Positions 1 to 9,777 of a DNA stretch of 33,350 nt are shown piece after piece (the first letter of the stretch is position 1; each line of letters opens with the position of its first letter). The notes below the pieces were generated by a model. That model had not been told where the DNA came from and searched no databases. It worked only from the letters and a program-made list of their open reading frames with translations. The position numbers and the translations under genes were made by a program. The stretch covers positions 1 to 33,350 of the forward strand of contig NZ_JAFWOM010000040.1 in NCBI RefSeq assembly GCF_017545445.1, written 5' to 3'. The stretch comes from Fibrobacter sp. GTDB lineage: Bacteria; Fibrobacterota; Fibrobacteria; Fibrobacterales; Fibrobacteraceae.

Positions 1-16
1 CGTTCCTGAAATAAGG

Positions 17-298
17 ATGTCGTTATGGAATTCTAAAAAAGAAAATATATTAGATGTCTCTTGGGATGAAATCGGACATTTTGCGGATGCTAGATTGAAA
101 CAATGCAAGGTTCAAAAATCTTCTAAAGGAATTTTATCATACGTTGAAGACTTTCTGTGCAATCATTCTCTAGCCTCAGAAAAACGTTGTGCTGAATGGC
201 GTTCAAAATACTATAAGACTGAATACTGTGACTACCTTATCATTCGCAATGACGGCACAATCGAATACGGCCCGAAATCAGGGAATAAGCGGAGATGA
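17..298 (+). CDS. Hypothetical protein, possibly the C-terminal part of a longer one
   Basis: I do not recognise this 93-residue product. The frame is open from the ATG back to the window edge (no stop in bases 2-16), so the ATG at 17 may be internal and the gene may start outside the window. No Shine-Dalgarno is visible in the few upstream bases. The protein is hydrophilic, with four Cys (near residues 30, 48, 58 and 71) and a basic end (GNKRR). It has no signal peptide or membrane segment. It converges on the sulfatase-like gene, with only 6 bases between the two stop codons and no terminator there. Its base composition is more AT-rich than the sulfatase gene, which fits accessory DNA. Confidence 0.5.
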   Translation: MSLWNSKKENILDVSWDEIGHFADARLKQCKVQKSSKGILSYVEDFLCNHSLASEKRCAEWRSKYYKTEYCDYLIIRNDGTIEYGPKSGNKRR

Positions 299-304
299 CG
301 TTTT

Positions 305-2242
305 CTATTTTGATTCCGGCATCAGCAAATTCTTGGCGAGGAGGTATTCCCAAGCGTTTGCTGCGGCTCGCATCGAGTCCGTTGTCGTTTGCAGGTATTG
401 CTTTGGAATTTCGACAGGTTCGCCGACGACAAAACCTTCGACAACATCTGTCGTGTCCCACGTCGGTTGCAGATAACTTTTCCTTACGATGGCCAGTTCT
501 TCGCCTTCTACCGGAGTGAGGAAGAACGAAAGCGAATCGCGACGCATTGCCATGTCGCCCAGCCTAAACGAATACACCGGTGGGAACGTTTGCGGAGCGG
601 TGGAGTCGATGTTTGTAAGCAAATTGATTCCCATGAAGTGGTTGGATACGTCCAAGTTCAAATAGCTGATGATGGATTTGGCAATATCGCCTTGAGAAAC
701 AGGCTGCGTTTCGATTCTCGGGGTGAGTCCCGGCCCTGCAAATGCCATGGATATCCACGAAAATGCGTCGAAAATTTGTCCGTACTTTTCGATGAGGGGC
801 ATTTGTCCGCTGTTGGGGTAGGAGTGGTCGCCGACGACGATGAACAGCGTGTTGGCTGCGTTTGAATCTTGTGCGACGGCGTTGAAGATGAGGCCAAGGG
901 AACTGTCCATGAACGCTTCTGCTCGCAGGTAGGCTTCGCTTAAATCGCTTGGCGTTGGGCCGTATTTGTCGGGCAGTTCGAAGGCGAAGTGCATGGAATG
1001 GCTAATCCAGTAATAGAATGTCGGCTTGCTTCTGTCGCGTTCGCGGTAGCGTTCGACAAAGCGGTCGGCAAGCGAAACGTCGTCTTCGTTCTTGGGGTCA
1101 TATTCATAATAGTCGAACCATTTGCTGAACCATTTTTCTTCGTTGGCAAATTTTGGGTCCGAACAAAGGAGTACTTCTGTGTAGTAGCCTGCGGCAGAAA
1201 GCACTTCGGGGAGTGCTCGCATGCGTGTGTTCGGGTAGCTGTTGTACAAGGTGCCTTTGGGGTAGCTCCTGATGCCGAGCATGAGGCCGAGCATTCCTTC
1301 GATGGAGGGGGCGCCTACGCTGTGCGTGTTCGGGTAGAAGATTCCGTTTTGGACGAGCTTGCACAAGTTAGGGGAACGCTTGCAGTTCTTTTCGATACGC
1401 ATGTCGTTGCTCCAACCGCGTAACGATTCGATGGAAAGCAAGATGATGTCTGGTTTTTTGCTGAGCGGTTCTGCTTTGAATGCTTCGAGGTTTTCTTTTT
1501 CGTTTGCAGATTCGTGCCAGAAGGGGTATTTGGAATCCGGGTTTCCGCCGAGGGCGATGATGCCTTCGCGGAAGTGCGGCGGTTCGCTTTGGTGCTGGAG
1601 CAATTCGAGGATGTCGCCTGCGAATGTATAACAGACTGGCTTGATGCGAGCCCAGCGGCGGATGGAGTAGTTGTACCACAAATGCGATGTGCAACCCAGT
1701 ACGGCGAAAAGGAGTGTGAGCGCAAGTGCAATTTTTGTTTTACGGTGGAGAGGCCTTGCCACAGCTCCGCTCAAGTTCATTTTGCGTGAGAAAATGCTTG
1801 CCGCGACAACGGTTGCAACGACGATACCGATGGTCAAAAAGAAGTGGAACATGCCGGCACGGAAAATGCTCGAAAAGATGACTGTGTCTGCGGCAGCGTT
1901 CTTGTACGTGTCGATGAAAGAAAACGAGAGCTTTTGCCCCATCCAACGCATGACTTCGTCGTCGGCTCCGCTGAGTCCTAGATAAATCGCAGCGAAAACG
2001 ATAGAGACGATTTTTACAATGCGTAGCCCTTTGCCTTTGACGAACAGTGAAATCAAGAAGAAAATGGACGATGCAGCCATGGCAAAGCCGATTTCGGCAT
2101 AAAGCGTATGCCAAATGAACCGGTTGTAATCGACGACGAGGGAGCCTCCCATTGGTGTTTCGGGCAAATAAAGCGACCAGAGGAGGGCAAAACGGCCCAC
2201 AATGAGAATCCATGCAAAAATAAACCAGTAAAAAAAGTTCAT
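305..2242 (-). CDS. Membrane sulfatase-family phosphotransferase (LTA synthase / phosphoglycerol transferase-like)
   Basis: The 645-residue product has about five hydrophobic segments (roughly 1-25, 45-68, 75-92, 125-150 and 168-185), then a periplasmic alkaline-phosphatase-superfamily domain from about 263 to the end. Expected metal and catalytic positions are visible: Glu272 in LSIESLRGW, a nucleophile in GAPSIEG (Ser313, where LtaS has Thr), His414/His418 in SHSMHF, and Asp472-His473 in VVGDHSYP. Relatives transfer phosphoglycerol or phosphoethanolamine from a phospholipid to an envelope glycan. In a Gram-negative the target is more likely a periplasmic glucan or lipopolysaccharide, but the substrate cannot be read from sequence. 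The start is supported by an AAGGGA ribosome binding site and a TATATTTA box about 30 nt upstream. It is divergent from purF. Confidence 0.85.
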   Translation of the reverse strand: MNFFYWFIFAWILIVGRFALLWSLYLPETPMGGSLVVDYNRFIWHTLYAEIGFAMAASSIFFLISLFVKGKGLRIVKIVSIVFAAIYLGLSGADDEVMRWMGQKLSFSFIDTYKNAAADTVIFSSIFRAGMFHFFLTIGIVVATVVAASIFSRKMNLSGAVARPLHRKTKIALALTLLFAVLGCTSHLWYNYSIRRWARIKPVCYTFAGDILELLQHQSEPPHFREGIIALGGNPDSKYPFWHESANEKENLEAFKAEPLSKKPDIILLSIESLRGWSNDMRIEKNCKRSPNLCKLVQNGIFYPNTHSVGAPSIEGMLGLMLGIRSYPKGTLYNSYPNTRMRALPEVLSAAGYYTEVLLCSDPKFANEEKWFSKWFDYYEYDPKNEDDVSLADRFVERYRERDRSKPTFYYWISHSMHFAFELPDKYGPTPSDLSEAYLRAEAFMDSSLGLIFNAVAQDSNAANTLFIVVGDHSYPNSGQMPLIEKYGQIFDAFSWISMAFAGPGLTPRIETQPVSQGDIAKSIISYLNLDVSNHFMGINLLTNIDSTAPQTFPPVYSFRLGDMAMRRDSLSFFLTPVEGEELAIVRKSYLQPTWDTTDVVEGFVVGEPVEIPKQYLQTTTDSMRAAANAWEYLLAKNLLMPESK

Positions 2243-2271
2243 CGGGAGTCCCTTTTTGTAATAATTGGCGT

Positions 2272-2279
2272 TAAATATA
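2272..2279 (-). promoter_or_regulatory. Probable promoter -7/-10 box of the sulfatase-like gene
   Basis: The minus strand reads TATATTTA, one base off TAnnTTTG, about 30 nt upstream of the ATG at 2242 in the AT-rich divergent spacer. No clear upstream element is seen. Confidence 0.45.
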
Positions 2280-2321
2280 AAATAATATCGGCTGCAAAAA
2301 ATATTTTTTTATGCCAAGGGC

Positions 2322-2351
2322 TTTGCATACGGCTCAAGATTTCTATTTTTG
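2322..2351 (+). promoter_or_regulatory. Probable purF promoter of Bacteroidetes type
   Basis: TTTG at 2322-2325 is followed after 18 bases by TATTTTTG at 2344-2351. This matches the Bacteroidetes -33 TTTG / -7 TAnnTTTG pattern. It lies 35 nt upstream of the purF ATG at 2387. Confidence 0.55.
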
Positions 2352-2386
2352 AGCGTGGAAAATCCTTTTCTATCCAGGAGTCTTAT

Positions 2387-3868
2387 ATGGGCGGCTTTTG
2401 TGGTGTTATTTCCAAAGAAGATTGCGTTTGCGATCTCTTTTACGGAACCGACTACCATTCTCACCTTGGCACTCACCGCGGCGGTATGGCTGTTTTGAAA
2501 TCAGATGGAGTTTTCCATCGCTCGATTCACAACATCCAGAACACTCCGTTCCGCAGCAAGTTCGAGCACGATCTTTCACATTTTTCTGGCAAGGTTGGCT
2601 TAGGCGTCATCTCCGACACGGACCCGCAGCCGCTCGTCATGACCTCCAAGCTGGGAACGTTCGCGATTGTGACGGTTGGTCTCATTACGAACATCGAAGA
2701 TATCAAGAACGAACTTTTCCGCAACAACTGCATGCAACTTCAGTTCTCGACAACGAGTGGCATGGTCGGTCCGACCGAAGTTGTTTCAGCGCTGATTGCG
2801 ACGCAGGATTCAATTATTGACGGTCTCAAGTACGTTCAGGACAAAGTTAAGGGAAGTTGCTCCGTGCTGATTATGGATAGTACGGGGCGTTTTTATGCGT
2901 GCCGCGACAAGTGGGGCCGTACGGCAATTATCCTCGGCAAAAAGAACGGTGCGATGATTGCTGTGCAAGAAAGCTGCGCTCTTCCGAATCTCGGTTACGA
3001 ATACGTTCGCGATCTTGGTCCGGGTGAAGTGGTCGAGCTCACGCCGGATGGCGAAACGACGCTCGTGGAACCGCGCAAGAAGATGGCAATTTGTTCGTTC
3101 CTCTGGGTGTATTACGGTTATCCGGCATCCAGTTACGAAGGACGTAACGTGGAAATGACGCGTTATCGTTGCGGTTCGGCTCTTGCCAAGCGTACCCCGA
3201 CCGAAGCCGATGCCGCTTGCGGTATTCCGGATTCCGGTACGTCCCATGCGTTAGGTTATGCGCACGAAGCCGGCATCAAGTTTGCACGCCCGTTCGTGAA
3301 ATACACTCCGACTTGGGCTCGTTCGTTTATGCCGCAGGACCAGCGCCAGCGTGAACACGTCGCCTCGATGAAGCTCATCCCGATTCCAGGACTCATCAAG
3401 GACCGCCGCCTCGTTTTTTGCGACGACTCCATCGTTCGCGGAACACAGCTCGGCAAGCAGGCTGCAAAACTTTATTCGATGGGCTGCAAGGAAACGCACA
3501 TGCGTATCGCTTGCCCGCCGCTCGTTTATCCGTGCAAGTTCATCAACTTCTCCCGCTCCAAGAATGAATACGACCTCATCACGCGCCGTTACATTCGCGA
3601 CAAGGAAGGCGAAAATGCTGATTTGGACAAATACACGGATCCGAACGGCCAGCCGTACAAGGACATGGTCGAATACATCCGCAAGAAGCTGAACCTCACG
3701 TCGCTTGCGTTCCAGCGTATTGACGATTTGATCCAGGCTATCGGCCTCCCGGAAGAAGACCTTTGCACGTACTGCTGGACTGGCAAGGACTACGCTGAAA
3801 CGGGTGACTGCTATCATTGCCCGTGCCATTGCGGCGAATGCCAGGACAAGGAAAAGGATAAGGAATAA
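2387..3868 (+). CDS. purF: Amidophosphoribosyltransferase (PurF), Fe-S type
   Basis: PurF catalyses the first step of purine synthesis, PRPP plus glutamine to phosphoribosylamine. The frame is open further upstream, but ATG 2387 is chosen because it has AGGAG 6 nt before it and starts the N-terminal nucleophile domain MGGFCGV. Cys5 would be the nucleophile after removal of four residues. The protein is 493 residues, usual for the family. The PRPP loop is RLVFCDDSIVRGT (341-353). Four Cys match the ligand spacing of the Bacillus-type [4Fe-4S] enzyme: Cys236 (AICSF), Cys383 (YPCKF), and Cys460 and Cys463 (CTYC). After them comes an unusual Cys-rich tail, CYHCPCHCGEC (475-485), with five more Cys and two His. 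The gene stands alone, followed by a terminator. Confidence 0.9.
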   Translation: MGGFCGVISKEDCVCDLFYGTDYHSHLGTHRGGMAVLKSDGVFHRSIHNIQNTPFRSKFEHDLSHFSGKVGLGVISDTDPQPLVMTSKLGTFAIVTVGLITNIEDIKNELFRNNCMQLQFSTTSGMVGPTEVVSALIATQDSIIDGLKYVQDKVKGSCSVLIMDSTGRFYACRDKWGRTAIILGKKNGAMIAVQESCALPNLGYEYVRDLGPGEVVELTPDGETTLVEPRKKMAICSFLWVYYGYPASSYEGRNVEMTRYRCGSALAKRTPTEADAACGIPDSGTSHALGYAHEAGIKFARPFVKYTPTWARSFMPQDQRQREHVASMKLIPIPGLIKDRRLVFCDDSIVRGTQLGKQAAKLYSMGCKETHMRIACPPLVYPCKFINFSRSKNEYDLITRRYIRDKEGENADLDKYTDPNGQPYKDMVEYIRKKLNLTSLAFQRIDDLIQAIGLPEEDLCTYCWTGKDYAETGDCYHCPCHCGECQDKEKDKE

Positions 3869-3898
3869 TCCGTAATTAAGGATTCGCCGTCCTTCGCT

Positions 3899-3958
3899 TC
3901 CTCGTCCTGATGCCGACTGCTTCCTCGTCATCCTGACGCCGAAGGCGGAAGGAACCAG
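3899..3958. repeat. Interspersed palindromic repeat with a partial direct duplication
   Basis: Bases 3926-3958 carry a repeat whose reverse complement (CTGGTTCCTTC-CGCCTTCGGCG-TCAGGATGACG) resembles the element at 4377-4410. It has a small palindromic core, GCCgaaGGC. Just upstream, 3899-3915 is a degenerate copy of 3921-3942 (TTCCTCGTC..CTGAYGCCGA), so the left half was duplicated. Confidence 0.55.
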
Positions 3959-3981
3959 TGAATTCTTGACGGTTGAAATTG

Positions 3982-4016
3982 AAAAATCCGACCTCTTGCG
4001 AGGCCGGATTTTTTGT
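3982..4016 (+). terminator. Intrinsic terminator downstream of purF
   Basis: AAAAATCCGaCCTC, loop TTGC, GAGGcCGGATTTTTT: a long stem with one mismatch followed by a T-run. A-tract and T-tract on either side make it potentially bidirectional. Confidence 0.8.
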
Positions 4017-4090
4017 CAATTCAAGGGCTTGGTTAAAAAAGACAAATAATGTACCCTTCAAAAGAAAGGTCTCTTTGAAAGGGGGTGTCG

Positions 4091-4354
4091 ATGTCTTTAG
4101 AACTTCTAGAAAAAAAATTGCGAACGCTGCCTGAAAACAGCTTTGATGAAGTCGATGAATTCTTTGATTTCATTCTTTTCCGTTTTGAACGTGAAATTTC
4201 ACAAGATGATTTTAACGAGGATACAAAGGTTGCACTTCGTGAAGTTGAGGAAATGAAGGCTGACCCATCGAAAGGGGAGTCTTATACTGATGTAGATGCG
4301 ATTATCCTTTATTTGACAAGAACCGGAACTCATTCGGATTTGTTCAAAAAATAA
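4091..4354 (+). pseudogene. Toxin-antitoxin relic: RelB/DUF2281-like antitoxin fused to the tail of a YafQ/RelE-type toxin
   Basis: ATG 4091 is preferred over GTG 4085 because an AAAGGGGG ribosome binding site lies 6 nt before it. The 87-residue product has an antitoxin-like beginning (LPENSFDEVDEFFDFILF) and an antitoxin-like end segment (REVEEMKADPSKGESYTDV). It then ends in YLTRTGTHSDLFKK. RTGTHSDLF is the typical C-terminus of YafQ/RelE-family mRNA interferases, not of antitoxins. The simplest reading is an in-frame deletion that removed the antitoxin's last residues and nearly all of the toxin, joining the two genes. No separate toxin gene lies downstream. The product may still fold as an antitoxin but cannot act as a toxin. 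Confidence 0.65.
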
Positions 4355-4376
4355 GTAAATGCAATAAAATTTTAAC

Positions 4377-4410
4377 TGGATTCTTCAAGGCTTCGCCTTT
4401 CAGAATGACG
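4377..4410. repeat. Interspersed palindromic repeat (GGATTCTTC..GGCTTCGCC..CAGAATGACG)
   Basis: TGGATTCTTCAAGGCTTCGC followed by CTTTCAGAATGACG. The core AAGGCttcGCCTT is a hairpin with a TTC loop. Relatives occur at 3926-3958 (inverted), 26711-26745 and, weakly, 5641-5672. Confidence 0.6.
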
Positions 4411-4431
4411 GCAGAAAATCAATGAAAAATC

Positions 4432-4456
4432 CGACCTTATGCGAGGTCGTTTTTTT
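4432..4456 (+). terminator. Intrinsic terminator downstream of the antitoxin relic
   Basis: CGACCT, loop TATGCG, AGGTCG, then a run of T to 4456. The flanks resemble the purF terminator at 3982-4016. Confidence 0.7.
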
Positions 4457-4523
4457 GTGCGTGTATGAAATAATTAGAATAAAATTTAACAAATAAACTT
4501 AAAATATACGTTATTTTATTGTA

Positions 4524-4531
4524 TATATTTG
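4524..4531 (+). promoter_or_regulatory. Promoter box of the subtilase relic
   Basis: TATATTTG, a perfect TAnnTTTG, 25 nt before the ATG at 4557, which also keeps a good ribosome binding site (AAAAGGAGA). Confidence 0.5.
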
Positions 4532-4556
4532 TTGAACCTTTAAAAGGAGATTTAGT

Positions 4557-5556
4557 ATGAATGAAAAAATTGTTACATTAGCATGCTGTATGGGCATAGC
4601 TATGGCGTATGCTGAAGGTCCTTCCGTAGCGGTATCTTCTTCGCGTATGTATAAAGTTAATAAGTGCTGGTAATTTTGCTACGGCTCCAACGCAGAATAA
4701 GAATATCAGTCAAACAGGTCAGGCTTTTAATGTGATTACAGTTGGGGCTGCTCAAAGGCATGAAAACGGAAAATATTCATATTACGCGCAGTCCTCGATA
4801 AAAAATCCAAGATTGCCCATGACAAAAGAGTCCGAATCCTCCAAATATTACGATAAACCCGAAATTGTTAACATGGCAAATGTGTTCTTTAATAAGGGGG
4901 ATACGTACACTTACAATTATGGCAAGACGGACTCGTATGCCCCCACCTTCGGACATACGAGTGCCGCAACTCCATATACCGTTGGAATGATTGCAGATTT
5001 GCTCCACCAGAAACCTTTCTATAAGTGGCATCCTGAAGTGGTTAAGGCCTTGCTTTTGACATCTAGCGTTATGCCGCTCGAAATGAATACGAACCAACAG
5101 AATGACATTAACGGAAATACGAATAAACTTATTTGTCGGGGGATGCCTTCGTACAAGGCCATGGTTTATGGAAACCGTTCTCGTTATTGGATTGGTAATA
5201 AAGATGATCATTTTACAACAGCAACGATTTACTATGGAGGAAGTTATGTCTCTAAGAACGCTATTGTATTCGACGAACCCAACATTACAGCCGGTAAAAC
5301 TTACCGTATCGCAATTGCATGGCTTGTAGATGGCAACTATGTTGAGGAAAATGGGGCTTTCCCGCAGGATATTGACTTGATGGTATCTCAAGTAGGAACT
5401 TCGACCGAGAAATACTCAACTTCGGCTACGAATCCGTTTGAAATGGTCGAATTTAAAGCTGAAAACAGTAATAATTTGACCATCAAGATAGTTCGTTACC
5501 ATAACAATGGTAATAATCGTGTGATGCTTGGCTATAACCTTTACGAAGTACCGTAA
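4557..5556 (+). pseudogene. Degraded secreted subtilisin-like serine protease (S8)
   Basis: An intact ribosome binding site and ATG 4557 begin a signal peptide (MNEKIVTLACCMGIAMAYA), but this frame stops at 4671-4673 after 38 codons. The rest of a subtilase continues in another frame, open only from 4630. It starts with SAGN at 4663-4674 (the oxyanion-hole Asn), then ITVGAAQ, then the catalytic Ser motif GHTSAATPYTVG (Ser codon 4960-4962), and a C-terminal beta-sandwich region to 5556. The whole part that should carry the catalytic Asp and His is missing, so a deletion with a frameshift joined the signal peptide to the last third of the protease. The 274-residue ORF starting at 4732 is therefore not a real protein start. 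Confidence 0.8.
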
Positions 5557-5582
5557 TTATTTTAGTGTAAGTTTATGAATGA

Positions 5583-5616
5583 AAAAAGAGGTGCTCTATT
5601 AAGAGTGCCTCTTTTA
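5583..5616. terminator. Bidirectional terminator between the subtilase relic and the prenyl synthase operon
   Basis: AAAAAGAGGTGCTCT, loop ATTA, AGAGTGCCTCTTTTAG: a stem with two central mismatches. A-rich and T-rich flanks suit both strands. On the minus strand it would end the operon that finishes at 5677. Confidence 0.65.
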
Positions 5617-5640
5617 GTAAGAAATTCTTCGGCTGTACCT

Positions 5641-5672
5641 AATTCTATCGCCTTCGGCTCTAGAAAGACTGG
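5641..5672. repeat. Possible degenerate copy of the interspersed palindromic repeat
   Basis: AATTCTATCGCCTTCGGCTC followed by TAGAAAGACTGG shares the ATTCTATCG and CTTCGG core of the copy at 26711-26745, but the ends are poor. Confidence 0.3.
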
Positions 5673-5676
5673 GACC

Positions 5677-6678
5677 TTAATTCCCTCTTTCCGACATGCT
5701 TGCAAACATGGCGGTGATTTCTTCAGTGAAGTTGCTTTTAGGGAACTTGTCTGCGATGGCTAAAGCTTGTTCCAAGTGCTCTTGTGCTTCGGCTTTTGCC
5801 TTTGCGAAACTCTTTTTGGCCATCAAGCGGTCGTGTATTTTTTCAGGAGTGCCTTCATCGGAAGCCTTTGCGATAAGGTGTTCCATTTCAGCTCGTTCTT
5901 CGGGGCTGCAATCCTCAAAGTAATAGAGCAATGGGAGCGTGATGAGCCCGTTAGAAAGGTCTGTGAACTTCGCTTTGTCCATATTCACGGAACCATAGCC
6001 GTAATCGAGCAAGTCGTCAATGATTTGGAATGCGATTCCAAAGTGCGTTCCCATCTTGGCGCATTCATCGACCACGGGCTGTTCAAAGCCGGCCATGATG
6101 CCACCGAGGCGGGCTGCAGCGTCAATGAGCGCGGCTGTCTTTCCGTCAATGATTTCGTTGTAGGCTTTTCGCGAAAGAGCCATGTCACCGCAGTGGTCTA
6201 GCTCTAGAATTTCGCCAACGATAAGTTTGTCTGCTGCATCCGAGATGATTCCCGGTATGTTCGAATCTTCGTCGATGACGCAACGCATGGACTGCGAAAG
6301 CACGTAGTCGCCAATCAGCACAGCCACTTGCGTACCCCATTCGCGGTGAGCCGTCTTTTGCCCGCGTCGAACGTCCGTACCGTCGATGATATCATCGTGA
6401 ACAAGACTTGCAAGGTGCAACAGTTCTATGGCTGCACAAGCGTGTGCAACGCGATTAATATCGGGCTTTTGCGCCCCGCAGTTGGCGAGCAGGCAGAGAA
6501 GCGTAGAACGAATGCGTTTGCCTTTGCGGCTGAATAACGATACTAGACGGTCAGAAATCCCTGCCGGTGCATTTTGGGCCACCTGCATGATGACTCGTTC
6601 CGTCTGGTCAAGAGCTTCCTTTACCAGATCACGAGCTTGCGATAAAACGGCTTTGAAGTCGGCTTTCGTCGGACTCAT
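5677..6678 (-). CDS. ispB: Polyprenyl diphosphate synthase (long-chain trans-prenyltransferase)
   Basis: It condenses isopentenyl diphosphate onto an allylic diphosphate to make the long isoprenoid chain of the respiratory quinone. All family marks are present in the 333-residue product: GKRIR (53-57), the first Asp-rich motif DDIID at 95-99 followed by RRG, the GK-T segment near 179-181, and the second motif FQIIDDLLD at 217-225. Chain length (hepta-, octa- or nona-prenyl) cannot be read safely, so the symbol is by family only. Its ATG directly follows the gyrB stop codon (TAA-ATG with no gap), so it is very likely translationally coupled to gyrB at the end of the operon. Confidence 0.88.
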   Translation of the reverse strand: MSPTKADFKAVLSQARDLVKEALDQTERVIMQVAQNAPAGISDRLVSLFSRKGKRIRSTLLCLLANCGAQKPDINRVAHACAAIELLHLASLVHDDIIDGTDVRRGQKTAHREWGTQVAVLIGDYVLSQSMRCVIDEDSNIPGIISDAADKLIVGEILELDHCGDMALSRKAYNEIIDGKTAALIDAAARLGGIMAGFEQPVVDECAKMGTHFGIAFQIIDDLLDYGYGSVNMDKAKFTDLSNGLITLPLLYYFEDCSPEERAEMEHLIAKASDEGTPEKIHDRLMAKKSFAKAKAEAQEHLEQALAIADKFPKSNFTEEITAMFASMSERGN

Positions 6679-8640
<1,962 letters not shown>

Positions 8641-8964
8641 TTAGATGAATCGTATCCCTTGAATAAAAGGCTTCCCTAAGAGGGTATTGCACTTACCAAT
8701 AATAGCTTTTTTTTGGAGGTTCATTTCGAACTTTAACGCCGAATTAGCGACCTTAAGGACCAATATATTTTTATCGATTTTCTCGGGCTTTACATGGTCT
8801 ATCAACAGGGGACCGACCACCTCCGAAAAGCGCTCCGAAATGGTCTTAAAGTTGATATCTTCAGTGATATGGTTCTTCTGGAGAACGCGTTCTAAAAGGA
8901 CTTGTATGTCTTGGACTTTATTCCCCGTGTAGCTCCTGTTGCTTGTGCGTTTTGTTTCAAACAT
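8641..8964 (-). CDS. DUF721 / DciA-like protein
   Basis: A 107-residue protein of the DUF721 family, which includes DciA, the loader of replicative helicase DnaB in bacteria lacking DnaC. The core pattern is seen: an N-terminal helix with VLQKNHI, then FSEVVGPLLIDHVKP and NILVLKVANSALKFEMNLQKK, where the family usually has a W-x-x-hVGp segment and a hydrophobic strand followed by h-L. It sits 21 nt upstream of gyrB, a common location for this family. No Shine-Dalgarno is seen. Instead a TAAATTTG box ends 5 nt before the ATG, so it may have its own, near-leaderless transcript. Confidence 0.75.
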   Translation of the reverse strand: MFETKRTSNRSYTGNKVQDIQVLLERVLQKNHITEDINFKTISERFSEVVGPLLIDHVKPEKIDKNILVLKVANSALKFEMNLQKKAIIGKCNTLLGKPFIQGIRFI

Positions 8965-8969
8965 TTGTA

Positions 8970-8977
8970 CAAATTTA
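8970..8977 (-). promoter_or_regulatory. Internal promoter box for the dciA-like gene and gyrB, near-leaderless
   Basis: The minus strand reads TAAATTTG, then TACAA, then the ATG at 8964. It overlaps the last codons of the upstream permease region and would give gyrB expression independent of the protease gene. Confidence 0.4.
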
Positions 8978-8982
8978 TCGCT

Positions 8983-9768
8983 TTATACAAGCAATAGTTT
9001 GGAGAGCGTGAAACCGCCAATCAAGATGCTTGTCATGCCGGCAACCACGGTTGCTTTGGTGCTCTTGCCCACGCCTTCTGCACCGCTGTGGGTAAAGAAT
9101 CCAAAGAAACAGGCATAGCTCGAAATGAAGAAACCGTAAAGGGTTGCCTTGATTAGGCCTACGACCAAGTCCCAATTCTGGTAGAACATGCGTACGCCGT
9201 AAAAGAACACGGACCACGAAACTTCTTTGTAGAGGTGTGCCACTTCGTAACCGCCCGCGATACCGATAAAGATGCTCAAAATCGTAAGCACGGGGAGCAT
9301 GATGACTGTTGCGATAAGCCTTGGCGCAAGCAAGTATTTGTAAGGATTTAATCCTAATACTTTATATGCATCAAGCTGTTCTGTAACCGCCATCGTCCCG
9401 AGTTCCGAGCACATCGAAGCGCCGATACGCCCAGCTAGCACCATCGCCGTAAGGATAGGGCAGAGCTCCACCATCACGGACTTGCCGACGGCCATGCCGA
9501 CAAACATCATGGGAATCATGTCGCCAAACTGGTAGGCGAGCTGCCATGACATAATGGCGCCTGTGGCAAGCGATGCCGCGAACACCACGGGAATGCTCGT
9601 GATGCCCACGTGATGCATTTGTTCGACCGTTGTGTGCAAATTGGTGAAGGCTCCGGGAATGTTCTTGAACAATTCCCAGATGAACACAATGTAACCCACA
9701 ACCTTGTTCAGGAAGCGACGGACTGCACGTCCTAGGCCTTCAGCCATTTTGTTGATAAACCAAATCAA
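8983..9768 (-). CDS. MlaE-family ABC transporter permease
   Basis: A 261-residue integral membrane protein of the MlaE/YrbE family, which moves phospholipid between inner and outer membrane. An N-terminal amphipathic segment is followed by about five hydrophobic helices. The family signature E-x-G-T-M-x-V-T-E-Q-x-D-A is complete at 122-134 (ELGTMAVTEQLDA). The first codon is TTG at 9768, 9 nt after the upstream stop; an ATG at residue 8 (9747) is a possible alternative, and neither has a clear ribosome binding site. The usual ATPase (MlaF) and MCE-domain partner (MlaD) are not adjacent and must lie elsewhere. Confidence 0.87.
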   Translation of the reverse strand: MIWFINKMAEGLGRAVRRFLNKVVGYIVFIWELFKNIPGAFTNLHTTVEQMHHVGITSIPVVFAASLATGAIMSWQLAYQFGDMIPMMFVGMAVGKSVMVELCPILTAMVLAGRIGASMCSELGTMAVTEQLDAYKVLGLNPYKYLLAPRLIATVIMLPVLTILSIFIGIAGGYEVAHLYKEVSWSVFFYGVRMFYQNWDLVVGLIKATLYGFFISSYACFFGFFTHSGAEGVGKSTKATVVAGMTSILIGGFTLSKLLLV

Positions 9769-9777
9769 ATTGAACCG

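Noticed and set aside
2108..2386. N-terminal extension of PurF by 93 residues
   Set aside because: The extension crosses the promoter and overlaps the divergent gene start; the ribosome binding site and the catalytic Cys place the start at 2387.
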